Under the pieces are notes generated by a model, which saw only the letters and a list, made by a program, of their open reading frames with translations, made no database searches and was not told the origin of the DNA. The translations under genes and the position numbers were made by a program. From positions 26,736,293-26,800,292 of the forward strand of contig NC_019868.2 in the NCBI RefSeq assembly GCF_002234675.1: 64,000 nt of DNA, read 5' to 3'. Positions within the stretch are counted from its first letter, which is position 1. Each line of letters opens with the position of its first letter. This document shows positions 12,801 to 24,064 of the stretch, piece by piece. The stretch comes from Oryzias latipes. Taxonomy: Eukaryota; Chordata; Actinopteri; Beloniformes; Adrianichthyidae.

Positions 12801-15800
12801 AACACAAGGTGCTTGACATAAAAGACATACGAATGTAGGTTAAACAATAAAAAGTCATAAAACACAATAGACCATAAACACTTTTATGTGAATAAACAGT
12901 TCAGTGTGCAACATGAGCTTAAAGAAAGCAAAAACAGTCATCATTTTATTCCTTTCAAAAAGTATATAAACAAAAGTGTTCAGATTTGTAAAACTGTCTC
13001 AACCGTAACTTTTCAACCCTGTAAGCGTGAACCAGCGCATTGTGCTGCGGAGAAAAGCGCCGGTATGTAACACGCACACGAGTGTTGCGGACCGGCGCAG
13101 AGCCGCTTTTCTCTGCCAATCAGCTGATTCCCGTTGATTGCGTAAGAGGAGCAAAGCAGGCTTTGACAGAGACATCATTCATTCATTCATTCATTCATTC
13201 ATTCATCTTGATCCGTTTGTGCCTTTCACGGGGCTGCTGGAGCCTGTCCCGGCTACTTATGGGCAAAGGCAGGGGACACCCTGGACAGGTCGCCAGGAGA
13301 GACATCTCTGGTGTTAACGTTTTTGACGTTTAAAGCTGGAGGAAAAAAAAAACTGTAACTGTAAAGGTCGGCATTTAAATACGTGTTTTTGGATCAAAAA
13401 AACAGTGCGAGACGTGAACGTCCGGCTCCGGCTGATGATGTCAGGGCGCCATGTCGTTGTGTGCAACCAGGCCATCTTGTCTAGAAGGCACTGAACGGAT
13501 TCAAAGACAGAGGGTAAAAATGTACAACTGATAAACCTTAAAAGCCAAAAAACAAAACAAATAAACAAATAAATGTATTATGTAAATGGTAGGTTAAAAA
13601 GATGAGTCTTCAATTAACATTAAAAAATTCCCTTATACACATAAATTCTGTCGCCAATTTCTTATGTCTTTTTTGCAATGTGGACGCCTTGTTGAAGCTA
13701 GACATCGTCAGTGAGAAGTGAGTGGTCATAGTCAACGTCTCTATGGCAACCCCTCTCACCAATCAGGAGTGAACTTTCTGGAAAGCGGGCTACACACAAT
13801 CTGTCAATCAAACGTTTCGATTGGTGGAGCAGCGTGCACCAACTATTTTTATTGAGGCATCTATGTGGCAAGTTTATAACTGGCCAATCAGAGGCCAGTT
13901 ACTAAAAACAGTTATCTCGAAGTGTTTTATAGAAAAAGTATAATAATGATAATAATAAAAAAAGGATTTTTAAGAACATGTTAAATAAAAAGGTAGCAGA
14001 GCGAGAATGGCTATTCTGACAATCCTAATGACTGAGTAATAGCTGCTTATTTTTCCATAAAAGTCTATGGGATTTTGACTTCTTGGAGGCAGCGGGTACT
14101 TCCTGTTTGGAACGTAAGGGGGGGAGGAGTCACTCAGTCCACTTCTCATGTACAATCAATGATTTTATCCATTAGGCTTAAAAGAGGAAAACCTAAATAT
14201 TTAATGAGATATTGTGTTGAAGGCAGCAGAGGATTTTAAGAGGCTTTCAGAAAAAGGAAAGAAATGATTATGAACAAACATGCTGTAGTTCAAAAGTGGG
14301 TCTAAAAGTCAATCTATCATTCTCTACTCAGAAATATTTACACTATTCTTTCCATCGAGCATGACGCGAGCACATTGCACACATACTTATGTGTTGCAAT
14401 ATTTCTGTAAGTCCTCCAGAAGACGCCTCTTGCTTCTCAACTGCAGTGAGTGTATGTTAGGACCCAAAATCAGAATCTGAGCATTCTTCCTCAGCAGTTT
14501 GACGTTCGAACACCGTGTGATAACCTGCATTTACTTCGCAGCTCGGCTTCAAACGATGACATGTGCCTGGATTGAGTTACATAGCTGAGCTGGCACGAAT
14601 CCTCCTTCAGCTCCTGCATGCTTTGGACATTTGCTAAGCACAAAACGCAGCCAATGGGCTGCATGCATGGCTGCACAGCACGCTCAAGTCAGGGCTGCCT
14701 CGCACGGTTCCTGCATGCATTTGTGTTGAAATACGCTTCACCTTTCTGCTACTTTGTGTGCTTGTTTCTCCAGATCCTTCTCCTGTTCCTGCCTGTCACT
14801 TTTTTTTTTGACCTAATGATAGTAACATGTTGAAGGTGTATTTTGTCCTCTAACCGCTGTGCTTCAACTGCTACCGCAGGTGCTTAGAAAAGACGGTCAG
14901 CATGTGGCGGCCCCTGGCATGTGGGATGTTCTAAGGCGGGGTGCGAGTCAAGTTCTGTTTTCTGATCTCTCTGAGGTAGCCAGACACTCTTTAAGATTCT
15001 CCTTCAGCAAATAAAATCAATAACACACGTAGTTCAAAGAAACTGCTGCCAAGAAATAAATCCGAATGTAGAAGTTTCTTGAAATTAAAAGTGAATCTTT
15101 TAAGGAAACAGAAAAATGCATCCAAGACGAGAGTGATGGCATGTTTACCGATTCTGCTGCATGGACCGTGTTTGGATCATGCAGAAATGAGAAATATCTG
15201 CCCACTGCTTGGATGGGAGCTTACTGGAAAAAGGCAACTTTTTATGACAAAACTGCAAGATCATTTTCACAAACTAGACAGTTTTTAAAGTTTTAGTTTT
15301 TAAAAGTCAGTAGGAATCATGCTATATTGGAAAAAACTTGTTTTCCCTGCTTTAAGTTAAAAAATCTGTTAAAAAAATTGTCTTGGTGACATTTCTTAAA
15401 ATAGGTTTTGATGTCCTGCTCTTTTAGGACAAAATATAATCTTGATATTAACAATAAACACTCGTTTTTAGTTATTTTAAGATCAGCTTGTCTTAAAACT
15501 GATATGTGAATGTATGTTTACCCCCCATATTGTCATTATAGCAGTAAGTTGACACGATGGTAGAAGCGTCTTAGCGCAAAATTCATTAACTTTACATGGA
15601 AAAAGCCGGTTTAGCCTCAAAAAACTGCTTCTGTGCACCATACAAGATTGCGCCCCGGGCGACTGCCCACATTGCCCATAGGAAAAACCGTCACAGATAC
15701 CAGGTCTTTTATATATCGGTATAGAGCTTGACCCCAAAAGGGATTGAGGGGTGTCAGAAAATATCTTATCCTGCTGTTGTTAAATATCTTTTGTTAGTAG

Positions 15801-18800
15801 TCAAGTCAAACTTCCCGGTTTCCCTAAATCTAGCAAGTGTGTTTCTTGATACAAGATCCCTCGAATAACAAAAGTCTATTCATCTTACTGATAAGCTACA
15901 AGTAAGTTAGTTTTGTCTTATGTCAAATGTAAGTGTACTTAAACAAGAAAATACAAAAACACTTGGTGAGATTTTGTGTTTTTGTACAAAACACCATCTC
16001 ACCTCTGCAAATTACTCAATGCTATCTACAGTCTTTACCCATTTTGTTCCATTTTTTTCACGAACTGTTTTCAAACTTCTTTGTCTTGTCTTTTAGAAAA
16101 AACACTTGCTCCTTCCACATGCAACCTTAAACCATTAATTAAAGTGTCTCTCTATGGTTCTTGCACTTATTTTTTAACATTTTTGACAATTATGAGCCCT
16201 AACCCTAACCCAAAAGTTGTTGTGAGATGGAAATGTTTTGTTGTTTTTTGTGCCGCCTCTTGAAAATGCGAAAAGGTGCTCAGTTGACCTACCTGTTTAA
16301 ATAAATGGACAAATAAATTCTGCTCCTTTTCACAGCTCGGGGATGCCAAAACAGAGACAACGCTGCTGGTTCATTTTTTTGGCAAAAAGGGAAAAGCTGA
16401 GTTGAAGTTTGAAGATTTTTACAAGTAAGTTCACAAATTCTGCCAACTTTGGGATTACTGTAGCTGTCACGCCAAAGTTCAACCTTCAACAGCTTCGTTT
16501 GTGACCGTGGGTGTCTCCTCACCCCTTTCTGCTGTCCTCCCCTCTGTCCTCCAGGTTCATGGACAACCTGCAGACGGAGGTGCTTGAGATAGAGTTCCTC
16601 TCCTTCTCAAAAGGCATGCCCACCATCAGCGAAGAAGACTTTGCTCGCATTCTTCTTCGCTTCACCAATGTAGACGACGTCACGGGGTATCTGGAAAACG
16701 TGCGTCACAGCATTCCAGATGAGAAGGTGAGCTTTTAAGCTTGTTGGGAAAAACTGGACGCTGTTTAACCCTTTATAACAATGTATCATATTTGATACAG
16801 GGATTTCTGAGACTCCTATCTCATAATGTAATCCATGTTTTTGGTCCTGTAGTTCATGATCCTTCCTCTAGAGGCAGTAGAAGGGGTTTTCCCGCTAAAA
16901 ATATTATTAGTTTCTTAAAATGAAAAAAGAATTCAGAATTTGTTGACATTTAATTCTTTATAATACAGCTACCATGTTAAGAGTGTGACGGTGGGTAAAT
17001 AAGGTGCTTCTTTTTTGCATCTTAAACTTACATTGTTGTAGCAAAAATGTAACAAATCCCCCAATGTATCATAATTGATACTACTTATATCTTGTAAAAA
17101 ATAATATTGCAAAATTACTTGGGTTTAAAATCAATTTTATTCCAAAAACATTTTAATTTTCAGTCAATTCTTTGGGCTTTAAAAAACCACTGTGCAGGTT
17201 AGAGTATAAAATCATGTTCTTGTCTTTCTGTAACCAAATCGGATGACTAAAAAACAACAAAATGGAGAAGAATGGGTGAGTTAAAAAAAAAAAGCGTCAT
17301 AACACATTGTTGGGCTGCATACTTCAGCTGGGCAAACGTGTAATTATTGTGTTTCGTGCTTCTCTGGAGAACTTTTCTTCTGTGAATTAGCTGTTGAGTG
17401 AAGCAGCTTCATTTCAGCTTTAATTTGTTTCCTCTCTTTGCACGCTGACCCGAGTGAAAAGGTGCCAGCAGCTCCTCAGCCGCCCGGAGTAGCCTGTTGC
17501 GAGATCTCTATTGATAACCAAGTGGTTCTCGTCATTAAGCTAAGCGATATTTCTTGGCTCCAGCGCGGTTAAAACAGCAAAGCATCACAGATTAGCCTTC
17601 GCTCCGTTTGTCAGGCTGTGTGTTGTGCGTTCTTCTGGGCCCCCCGGCAAGAGAAACAGCTAGTAGCCGCAGGACGGTTGAGTGGACTTCAATGGACTCA
17701 GTGTTTGAGTCATCAGCCAAGCCTGAGATGTTTGGGGATTCATCACTTTTGTTTTTGTTTATTCAAGTATCAGGTTAATCTGCTTTAGAAAAGCCTGACC
17801 TCTTCCCAAAAGCTACCCCCCAACCCTCCCTGGCTGCTGACAGCTCGGCGTGTCCATACCGCACAGGGAAAATCCAGCGCTGTATACTTTGTCTGCTTGG
17901 GTGTGTTATCTACCTGATGGCTTCAAGCTGCTGCACACACCAAAGGATTCCTTGCAAGATGAAAGGAGCCAGATTACGTATTGTGTGAACATTAGCACCA
18001 TCCTCTGCTGGAGTGTCCACACAGGATTTGTTCTTTTCTTTTTTTCTTTTAGGGAATCACTTTTGAGGAGTTCAGATCCTTTTTTCAGTTCCTGAACAAC
18101 CTAGAGGACTTCACCATCGCCATGAAAATGTACAACTTCGCCAACCGCTCCGTTGGCCAAGGTAAACCCAGTTGTTCAGATGCAGGTTCAATGACATGAA
18201 ATCCAAGACCTTTCTGATGACTGTGGAATGTGCTAAAACCATTTACTGTAAAATAAAATAACTGAACTGAGTGACTCCTCCGCCTCGCCTTCCAAACAAG
18301 TACCCACCGCCTCCAAGAAGCCAAAATCCCAAAGACTTCTATAGAGAAATAAACAGAATAACCATTTTCGCTCTGCTACTTCTTGAAAAAACATGTTCTT
18401 CTGGTTTGCAAGTTATAAACTGACCAATCAAATGCCTTAATTAAAGAAGGTTGGTCTCACGTCGAACGTTCAAAACGTTTTTGTGTGACCCAATTTTAGG
18501 TGGTCGGGGTGTTGTCTTCCAACGAGCTCACTCCTGCTTGGCGAGAGTGGTTGCCATAGAAACATCGACTCAGACTGACTCTGAACTAGAGTTGTCTGGC
18601 TCCAATGTGGCGGTGTCCATATCTGAAAATAATGGCGACTGAATTGACTTTTGAGCCATTTCGTTGGAGCCGCTAGATGACATCACACTCACTCAGTGCA
18701 GTTCCCACATACAGTCAGTGGTTAAAATGCTACATTCAATACACCAAGCCTGTAATCAGAGTTAATTTGATGATTTAATGACAGTTTTACGCTAACATAA

Positions 18801-19998
18801 ACCAGAAATGGGTTGAAGTTAAAGGTGTAGAGCTGCGGTCACCTGTCAATCAGGACTGCACTGTTCGAGCACAGTTTCACAGTTAAGTGCAAAGGGAAAC
18901 TTTTGCTATTAGAAATATTAATACATTTAAATCTTTTAAAAACACAAAAAACGTTTCAAATAATGCAAAAAAATATATTTGTCTAAAAATTGTGTAATTT
19001 TACATTAAAGTTCCTGTCTTTTCAACAAAACCCCCTAGAAATCTGAGTCAAGCCACTTTCAAATGAGCTTCAAACAGGAAGTCAAAGTGTTGCCCTTTAA
19101 AAAAAAACAGCTTGTGCAAACAGTGAGCAGCTGGATTAAGCAGCTTGATCTTTACCCACTCCCTCAAAACACACAGAATGTATTTTTTTTCCTTTCATAG
19201 TATGTGAAGACATATTTGCATCGTAGCTTCAAATCACACAGGGTTGATTTATACGGCAGATTTTAATTTTCTCCTTTTTACATTTAGCTTCAAAGCCTGT
19301 GATTTGGCTTCCTCTCCTTTCACAGGGCTATTTATAGGTTGTGCCTCATCTTTTTTTCAGATGAGTTCGCTCGAGCTGTCTACGTTGCCACGGGGATCAA
19401 GTTGACTCGTCACCTGGTCAACACCGTCTTCAAGATCTTTGACGAAGACCACGACGACAAACTGAGCTACAAGGAGTTTGTTGGTGTCATGAAGGACAGG
19501 CTGCACCGAGGCCACGGGGTGAGGCTCCTGTGCGGGCGGCAGAGCCGTTCTCCTCCCTTCTCAGGGTGGGAGGAAAGTGATGCAGAGGTGCTGGTGTTAG
19601 ATGTTGCTCATATCAGCTTTCCTAAATCTCCTCTGGAACTCACGGGTGCAGGAAAGGAGTCCCACCGAAAGACAGGTTGATGATGAGCTGAGAAATTCAG
19701 GAATAATTCCCTGATTTGGTAGAAATCAACATGTTCTGTTTCCCCAAAAGTTCACTTGAAATGCTATGAAATATATAATACCTTATAATTGTTTCTAAAT
19801 TACACTTCTTTGACGTCTCCAAACACCTCATCATTGCTTCTAATGTGTTGATTCAAGACATGGCAGTACACTGCCCCCTAGTGGAGGATGTCGTAAATGT
19901 GTGGCTTCACTTGTTTTTGTCTTTCTCAGGGTCTCAGAGTGGAGGAAAAGTTTACTTCGTTTAAGTCCTGCATGAAGAAAGAGCTTTCAAGCAAATAG
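866..19998 (+). CDS. micu3: MICU3, mitochondrial calcium uptake family member 3 (3' 13 coding exons; 5' end off window)
   Basis: EF-hand regulator of the mitochondrial calcium uniporter, expected in the intermembrane space bound to MICU1. Coding exons read by GT-AG sites and matching phase: 866-983, 4850-4881, 5042-5120, 8391-8438, 8525-8607, 9372-9443, 12146-12187, 14880-14975, 16336-16424, 16555-16726, 18053-18161, 19361-19518, 19930-19998 (stop TAG 19996-19998). They sum to 1167 nt, 388 residues; human MICU3 is about 530, so roughly the first 140 residues are missing on the left. Family landmarks: [26 protein letters not shown], first EF loop [59 protein letters not shown], second EF loop [13 protein letters not shown]-terminus KKELSSK. 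Both EF loops keep acidic residues at positions 1, 3 and 12. The [11 protein letters not shown] and ISEEDFA-type segments favour MICU3 over MICU1 or MICU2, and the ZDHHC2-CNOT7-MTMR7 order agrees. The donor after 8438 (GTCAGC) is weak but canonical. Confidence 0.95.
1388..1700 (-). repeat. Interspersed repeat with (AATTG)n-type tail, probably a LINE 3' end
   Basis: Starts with repeated AATTC/AATTG units and a segment like TATATAGCCCAAATTCACAA, then runs through CCCTGCCCTTAGACCCTCC and AAGGAAAAACTCC. A reverse-complement copy lies at 40243-40440, where it ends with GGGCTATACAAATAAAATTG and tandem AATTG. A variable tail plus 5' truncation suggests a non-LTR retrotransposon, but the family was not identified. 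Confidence 0.65.
2551..2699. repeat. (TCCA)n-(TCCG)n-(TCCA)n microsatellite
   Basis: About 145 bp of uninterrupted tetranucleotide repeat: a short TCCA block, a long TCCG block, then mixed TCCA/TCCG. It lies in a MICU3 intron. Long open frames on both strands here are artefacts of the 4-bp period. Confidence 0.97.
6170..6325. mobile_element. TTAA-flanked, piggyBac-like MITE (short copy)
   Basis: Left end is TTAA then CCCTTGTGCTATCCTAGG. The right end is the inverted form ATAGGATAGCACAAGGG, with the following TTAA degraded to CTAT. Inner sequence (CTTCAATGATTTGTGATCTTC and the CTGGTTGTCATGGTAAG segment) is related to the 36281 copy in reverse orientation. TTAA duplication and CCC-starting ends are typical of the piggyBac superfamily; no transposase is encoded. 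Confidence 0.75.
8525..8607 (+). CDS. micu3: MICU3 exon with first EF-hand loop
   Basis: Begins in phase with the previous exon (a|ag, Lys) and reads [20 protein letters not shown] onward to the EF loop and EFLV. The 12-residue loop [12 protein letters not shown] has Asp at 1 and 3, Asn at 5, and Glu at 12. The Trp at position 11 replaces the Lys of human MICU3 and is outside the usual ligand positions. The exon is followed by donor GTATGA. Confidence 0.93.
12146..12187 (+). CDS. micu3: MICU3 42-nt symmetric microexon
   Basis: Preceded by TTTCAG and followed by GTACGT, and exactly 14 codons: [14 protein letters not shown]. It aligns with the segment around LQLYGYHSPTNS that I recall from mammalian MICU3. 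Both borders are phase 0, so inclusion or skipping keeps the frame. It falls in the variable linker before the exon that encodes [20 protein letters not shown]. Confidence 0.85.
12686..12790 (-). mobile_element. Left part of an inverted-repeat MITE (ACTGTATATGAGAACTGG family)
   Basis: CCATTGATTGCACATGAGAACTGG followed by GAGTGAGTGTGACGTCA matches the reverse complement of the right end of the complete copy at 53987-54438. The rest of the element resumes near 13685, so about 900 bp of other sequence, including a V-SINE tail, appears to lie between the two parts. Confidence 0.65.
13176..13300 (-). mobile_element. V-SINE (DANA/mermaid-like) 3' fragment
   Basis: An (ATTC)n run, then CACGGGGCTGCTGGAGCC, CCCGGCTACTTATGGGC and GACACCCTGGACAGGTCGCC. 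This is the reverse complement of the 3' end of the fuller copies at 43531 and 52103. The tRNA-like head is missing. Confidence 0.75.
13685..14165 (-). mobile_element. Inverted-repeat MITE, right part (reverse orientation)
   Basis: Shares CTCTATGGCAACC, CTCACCAATCAGGAGTGAAC, a GGGATTTTGACTTCTTGGAG block, TTCCTGTTTGGAAC, and the terminal CACTCAGTCCACTTCTCATG with copies at 18239-18720, 31760-32010 and 53987-54438. Confidence 0.7.
15250..15985. mobile_element. Candidate degraded MITE of the CACTGCAAAAA... family
   Basis: The left end has AAACTGCAAGATCATTTTCAC and the right end TTGGTGAGATTTTGTG followed by TTTTTG, an inverted relation. Related GCAAAAAC-starting stretches occur near 6077 and 8648. 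Inner sequence has T/A-rich LINE-like or MITE-like composition and no gene. Borders are approximate. Confidence 0.4.
18239..18720 (+). mobile_element. Inverted-repeat MITE (ACTGTATATGAGAACTGG family)
   Basis: Lies in the MICU3 intron after exon 18053-18161. The left end is CCATTTACTGTA and GAACTGAGTGACTCCTCC; the right end is CACTCACTCAGTGCAGTTCC and ACATACAGTCAGTGG. Inner blocks (GCCTCCAAGAAGCCAAAATC, AGTGGTTGCCATAGAAAC) match the copy at 53987-54438. Confidence 0.75.
19361..19518 (+). CDS. micu3: MICU3 exon with second EF-hand loop
   Basis: Acceptor TTTTTTTCAG, then [20 protein letters not shown] and the C-terminal EF loop [12 protein letters not shown], ending [10 protein letters not shown] before donor GTGAGG. 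It joins in phase 0 to the final exon at 19930. Confidence 0.93.
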
Positions 19999-20850
19999 GT
20001 ACACTTTTTCTGACTTTACCCACATTTACTGATCGCCTAAACATTTGATCATAGTTGGGGGGGTAAAAAAATGCATGAACTGCTTCAATATTTCTCCCAA
20101 GCCTCTGACACTGCAGCACCTCTGAGGCCCACGCTCTGCTCACCACGGGCATTAAGTTACACTGTAATATTAACGCCTGAACAACTGCCACCGGATAGCA
20201 GCTTAGATCTGCATACATGAGCAGCACAGTTTGGAGCTGGATCAATGTTTCAAAGGAAATGCAGTTCTCAGGACAGAGCTTATTAAGGAGCCAAAATTTA
20301 AGATTGGAAGGAATCTTGAGGGGGAAAAAATCCCCCACAAAAGATATATTTTAGTTTTTAATTATAAACTTTGGCCCAGGATGTTTCTGGATAAAATGTA
20401 TTTATCTGTCCTCACAAAAAGTGCGAAAATCTGAGATAATTCCACAGAAAGTGGATTAACTTGATAACTTAATGTCTTTAACAAACTAAAGTTTTTGCTC
20501 TAAAGACACGACATACACAGTAAAAGAGTTGAATCTTTTCTGATTCAGTTGTTTTATGTTGTCAAAAACTTCCTTTGATATTTTTATAAGACTGTTTGCC
20601 TGGAGAGAAAAAATTAACGTTTTGCTTTAAGACTAAACTCCTAAACTTACTTTTTTTTTGCCCACAACACATGTTTGCTAGTTACTAAAAATATTAAAGT
20701 TGACTTTATAACAAACATTTCATATGAAAATAATCTAAAGATCACAATTTATAAAATCTTGATAAAAATTGTGAGCCAAAGCTTTTAAGATATAGCTTTT
20801 TGTATTTAGAAATGTATTAAATAAAGGCAACATCTCCACATGTTCGCATG
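19999..20850 (+). other. micu3: Probable MICU3 3'UTR with poly(A) signal
   Basis: Follows the MICU3 stop directly. The first good AATAAA is at 20821-20826 (TATTAAATAAAGGC), followed by a GT-rich stretch (CATGTTCGCATGTGTCGG) of the kind found downstream of cleavage sites. The foldback element at 20908 begins just after. Transcript end is inferred, not shown. Confidence 0.5.
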
Positions 20851-20907
20851 TGTCGGCATCTTTTGAGTTTTAGATCGGAGGCTATTTATCAATTTTGGTT
20901 TTTAATA

Positions 20908-22610
20908 AAATAAATAAATATGACCCCATGCAAATACACAATCAACCAATAAATCTCTCATAAATATATAAAAAGATCATGAAATTGTGAAAAACCAGCA
21001 CACTGATTTTAAATTAGCCATTGTATTATTCAATATATTTCATTTTGCTTTAAAAACATGTTCATTATTTTAAAACAGCATTTTAAAATATTCATTTTTA
21101 ATCATGTTGAATTTTACTATATTTCTGTCTTTTTTCAGAAGCTCATATTTCAAAATCGAATATTTTCCAAAGTAGCTTTGTTTTTATTTCATGTTGCTGT
21201 TTTTCACAATGGCTGATTTATTTCATGAAGAGCTTTTTCAGCAGAATGGGTCTTTCTGTCAATCAGTGAAAGTGGGCGGGATCTAAACGCTCATTGGCTG
21301 ATCCATGGAAATCGACTCATATTCCTCGATACCCGCTCAGCGGTGTGCCAGTCAGAGATGACATATTTCAGTGATATCCGCGAGGCTTTGCTGACATTAG
21401 AGGATCAAATAGAGACAAACTATCTGTCTGCTGCAGAAGATGCAAACATCCACAACTCTGTTTTTGTAGTTTGAGGGTTTGTGTGGACCAAACCACAAAG
21501 GAGCTCCGGTCGTCAACATCTTTCACACTCCTCATTCTTACGCCATTCACTCACAGCTCACATCGTGACATATGTCGGCTCGCAGGAGGATCGACAGAGT
21601 GAGACCAGGCAGCTGTGCAAAGCGGGACAAGCCTGCTCGGGCCTCCTGAACCTTCTGATATTTTTCTATTTTCAATGAGACAATGATTATAATCAGGTCC
21701 TCTGGTTTTATTTTTCCCTCTCAAGAAAAATGTTGAACCTTTCCTGCGATGACGTTTCTGACATCTTAACACTCTCCATGTACATTGTGCATCCATGCAT
21801 TGTTACTGAGATAAGCACAAGCAACCGCTCCATGTGGCTATAAGGCTCAAAACATTAGCTTGTTGCCCCTCCCACACGCGGCATGGTGCGTTCATGGAAA
21901 CTCCAGTTCATAGAAGCTTAGTGGAACTCCAACAACCACTCAGCCTAACTTAGACCACTACTATACGTTCATGAGAAGATGAAAATTGCCAAACTGACCA
22001 CAAAACCAACTGAATTATGCACACTCGCCCAAAGCCACTTTTATCCGCAAATTTAGAACCAAAACTGCCCAATTTCTTGTAACACTGTGGATGTGTTGAG
22101 GTGCATACTCCCCCTACTGTTGAGGGGTGTGCATTGCGCCATCACGTTTGCTGAAGCATCTTCGATCGATGTAGACAGGGGAGTTAGGGTGCTGCTGCTC
22201 ATGTCTGGGTAAAGGAATAGCCAATCACAAAAGTGTCTCCGCCTTGTCTAGTTTGATTGACAGACAGACCCATTCTCCTGAAAAAGCTCTTCATGAAATA
22301 AATCAGCCATTGTGAAAAACAGCAACATGAAATAAAAACAAAGCTACTTTGGAAAATATTGATTTTGAAATCCGAGGTTCTGAAAAAAGACGTAAAATTA
22401 TAATATATTCCACATGATTAAAATGAATATATTTAAAATGCTGTTTAAAAATAATGAACATGTTTTTAAAGCAAAATGAAATATATTGAATAATACAATG
22501 GCTAATTTAAAATCAGTGTGCAGGTTTTTCACAATTTCATGATCTTTTTATATATTTATGAGAGATTTATTGGTTGATTGTGTATTTGCATGACGTCATA
22601 TTTATTTATT
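20908..22610. mobile_element. Foldback element with two about 357-bp inverted arms
   Basis: Left arm 20908-21265 reads from AAATAAATATGACCCCATGC to GGGTCTTTCTGTCAATCA. Right arm 22254-22610 is its reverse complement, from TGATTGACAGACAGACCC to GCATGACGTCATATTTATTT. Landmarks recur in order and inverted, for example AAATACACAATCAACCAATA, GCTTTAAAAACATGTTC, CAATGGCTGATTTATTTCAT and GAAGAGCTTTTTCAG. The 988-bp centre has no recognisable transposase. Superfamily not determined. Confidence 0.85.
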
Positions 22611-23194
22611 GAATTAAATATTTATTTATTTAATTATGAACAGTATAGGACTCCATACAAATGTGGCCCTCTTTTAATTAATTTTTTTCCTATAAATGTT
22701 TTTTTCTTCTATTTTTCATGTTTTGGCTGTTGTTAATTGCTGCCTCCCAAAATAAACGAACAAAACCCACATTTGTTTGATTAACTTTAAAATCCCGGAA
22801 GAAACTTGTCGTTGGGTTCTTAAACAACTACTGGGAGAACATGAATAGTCTTTGTTTCTGCAAATTTGTAAAGGCAATTACATCAAAACTGAAAACAGAA
22901 ATCTCTTTTGAAGAATAAAAATAATTTTTGACAACTTTTAATCATGATCATGCCGCAGTAAATTGATTCTGCGGTTGCCAATGGTTACTTTTTAAAGTTA
23001 AAAGCAACTTAGAAAATATTCAGGTTTTTCAAAACATGCCGTAAGTTGTTTTCAAGGACATAACAGACATAGTTTCTGCAGAGCGGCAGGGGTTCGTTAG
23101 AAATTTGCCGCTGAGTTGTGGGTAGGACTGTGGGTGCAGACCAACTCCGCCTCCTCTTCCCATCGCCAATACCTGTGAGCTTTGTGTTTTAGAT

Positions 23195-24056
23195 CAGTGT
23201 TTTTCAACCTTTTCTGAGCCACGGCACACTTTAACCTTAAAAAAAATCCCGCGGCACACCAGCATCCAAAAAAAAAAAAAGGAGAAACTCATGGTCTGTA
23301 TTGATCTACAGTCCCTCCACAATCTCACATGCATTTTTGAGATAATTGTGTCAGAAAAAGCTGGAAACTGCAGCTGTTTTTTTCTAAAAGATGCAATAAA
23401 AGTTAAGTTAGAATATTTAAAAACAGTTTGATGTGTGTTCGTTGGTTTCAAGACGTTTAACAACAGATCTCCTTGTGCGCTTTCACTCTCACAACCCAAT
23501 GCATCATGGGAGATGTAGTGCATAAAACGGCCGGAGATCGGTTTTCGGAGCTTCATTGTTTTGTTCACTTGTTCCACGGTCTGATACCGGATTCTGTGGG
23601 AAGCTACACCGCAAAAGACGAGCTTTAGCTGGTATTTTTGTTAGAACTGAGCGACTTTACGAGCTAAATCGGGACAAGGAAGTGAAGACTTTAACCACTT
23701 CTGATTGGTCAGACTGATGACATGTGATTAAGCCCCTCAAGAATGATTGGTGGAGACAGTTAAAGGGACGGGACTTTTCCAAAATACAGCCGAAGGTCCA
23801 GCTGAATCGCGGTACGTCATTCTTATCAAAATGTCTTTAATAAAATAAAATAAACGCAAAGAAAAAGTAATTTTAAGATCTTTTATATTCCTAACTCCTC
23901 AGTGTTTTATCAGGGCCTGTTTGGATGAACAGAGAGCTGAAATCCTGGAGATGGTAAATGTTTTTAGATCAGTTAATGAGGGCAATTTCCCACGGCACAC
24001 TTGACCATCTCCCACGGCACACTAGTGTGCCGCGGCACACTGGTTGAAAAACACTG
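23195..24056. mobile_element. hAT-like non-autonomous element
   Basis: Ends are CAGTGTTTTTCAACC and GGTTGAAAAACACTG, perfect 15-bp inverted repeats, with CGGCACAC motifs repeated just inside both ends. Flanks are TTTTAGAT (23187-23194) and TTTTAGAC (24057-24064), 7 of 8 identical, as expected for the 8-bp duplication of hAT elements. No transposase frame is evident in the 862 bp. Confidence 0.85.
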
Positions 24057-24064
24057 TTTTAGAC

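Noticed and set aside
16199..16211. CCCTAA-type telomere-like repeat (also near 61125)
   Set aside because: Only two units at each place, within chance expectation and within repeat-derived sequence.
19519..19680. MICU3 frame extension past the donor at 19519 as an alternative C-terminus
   Set aside because: The donor GTGAGG is good and the next exon at 19930 restores the conserved KKELSSK-type end; the readthrough peptide has no family similarity.
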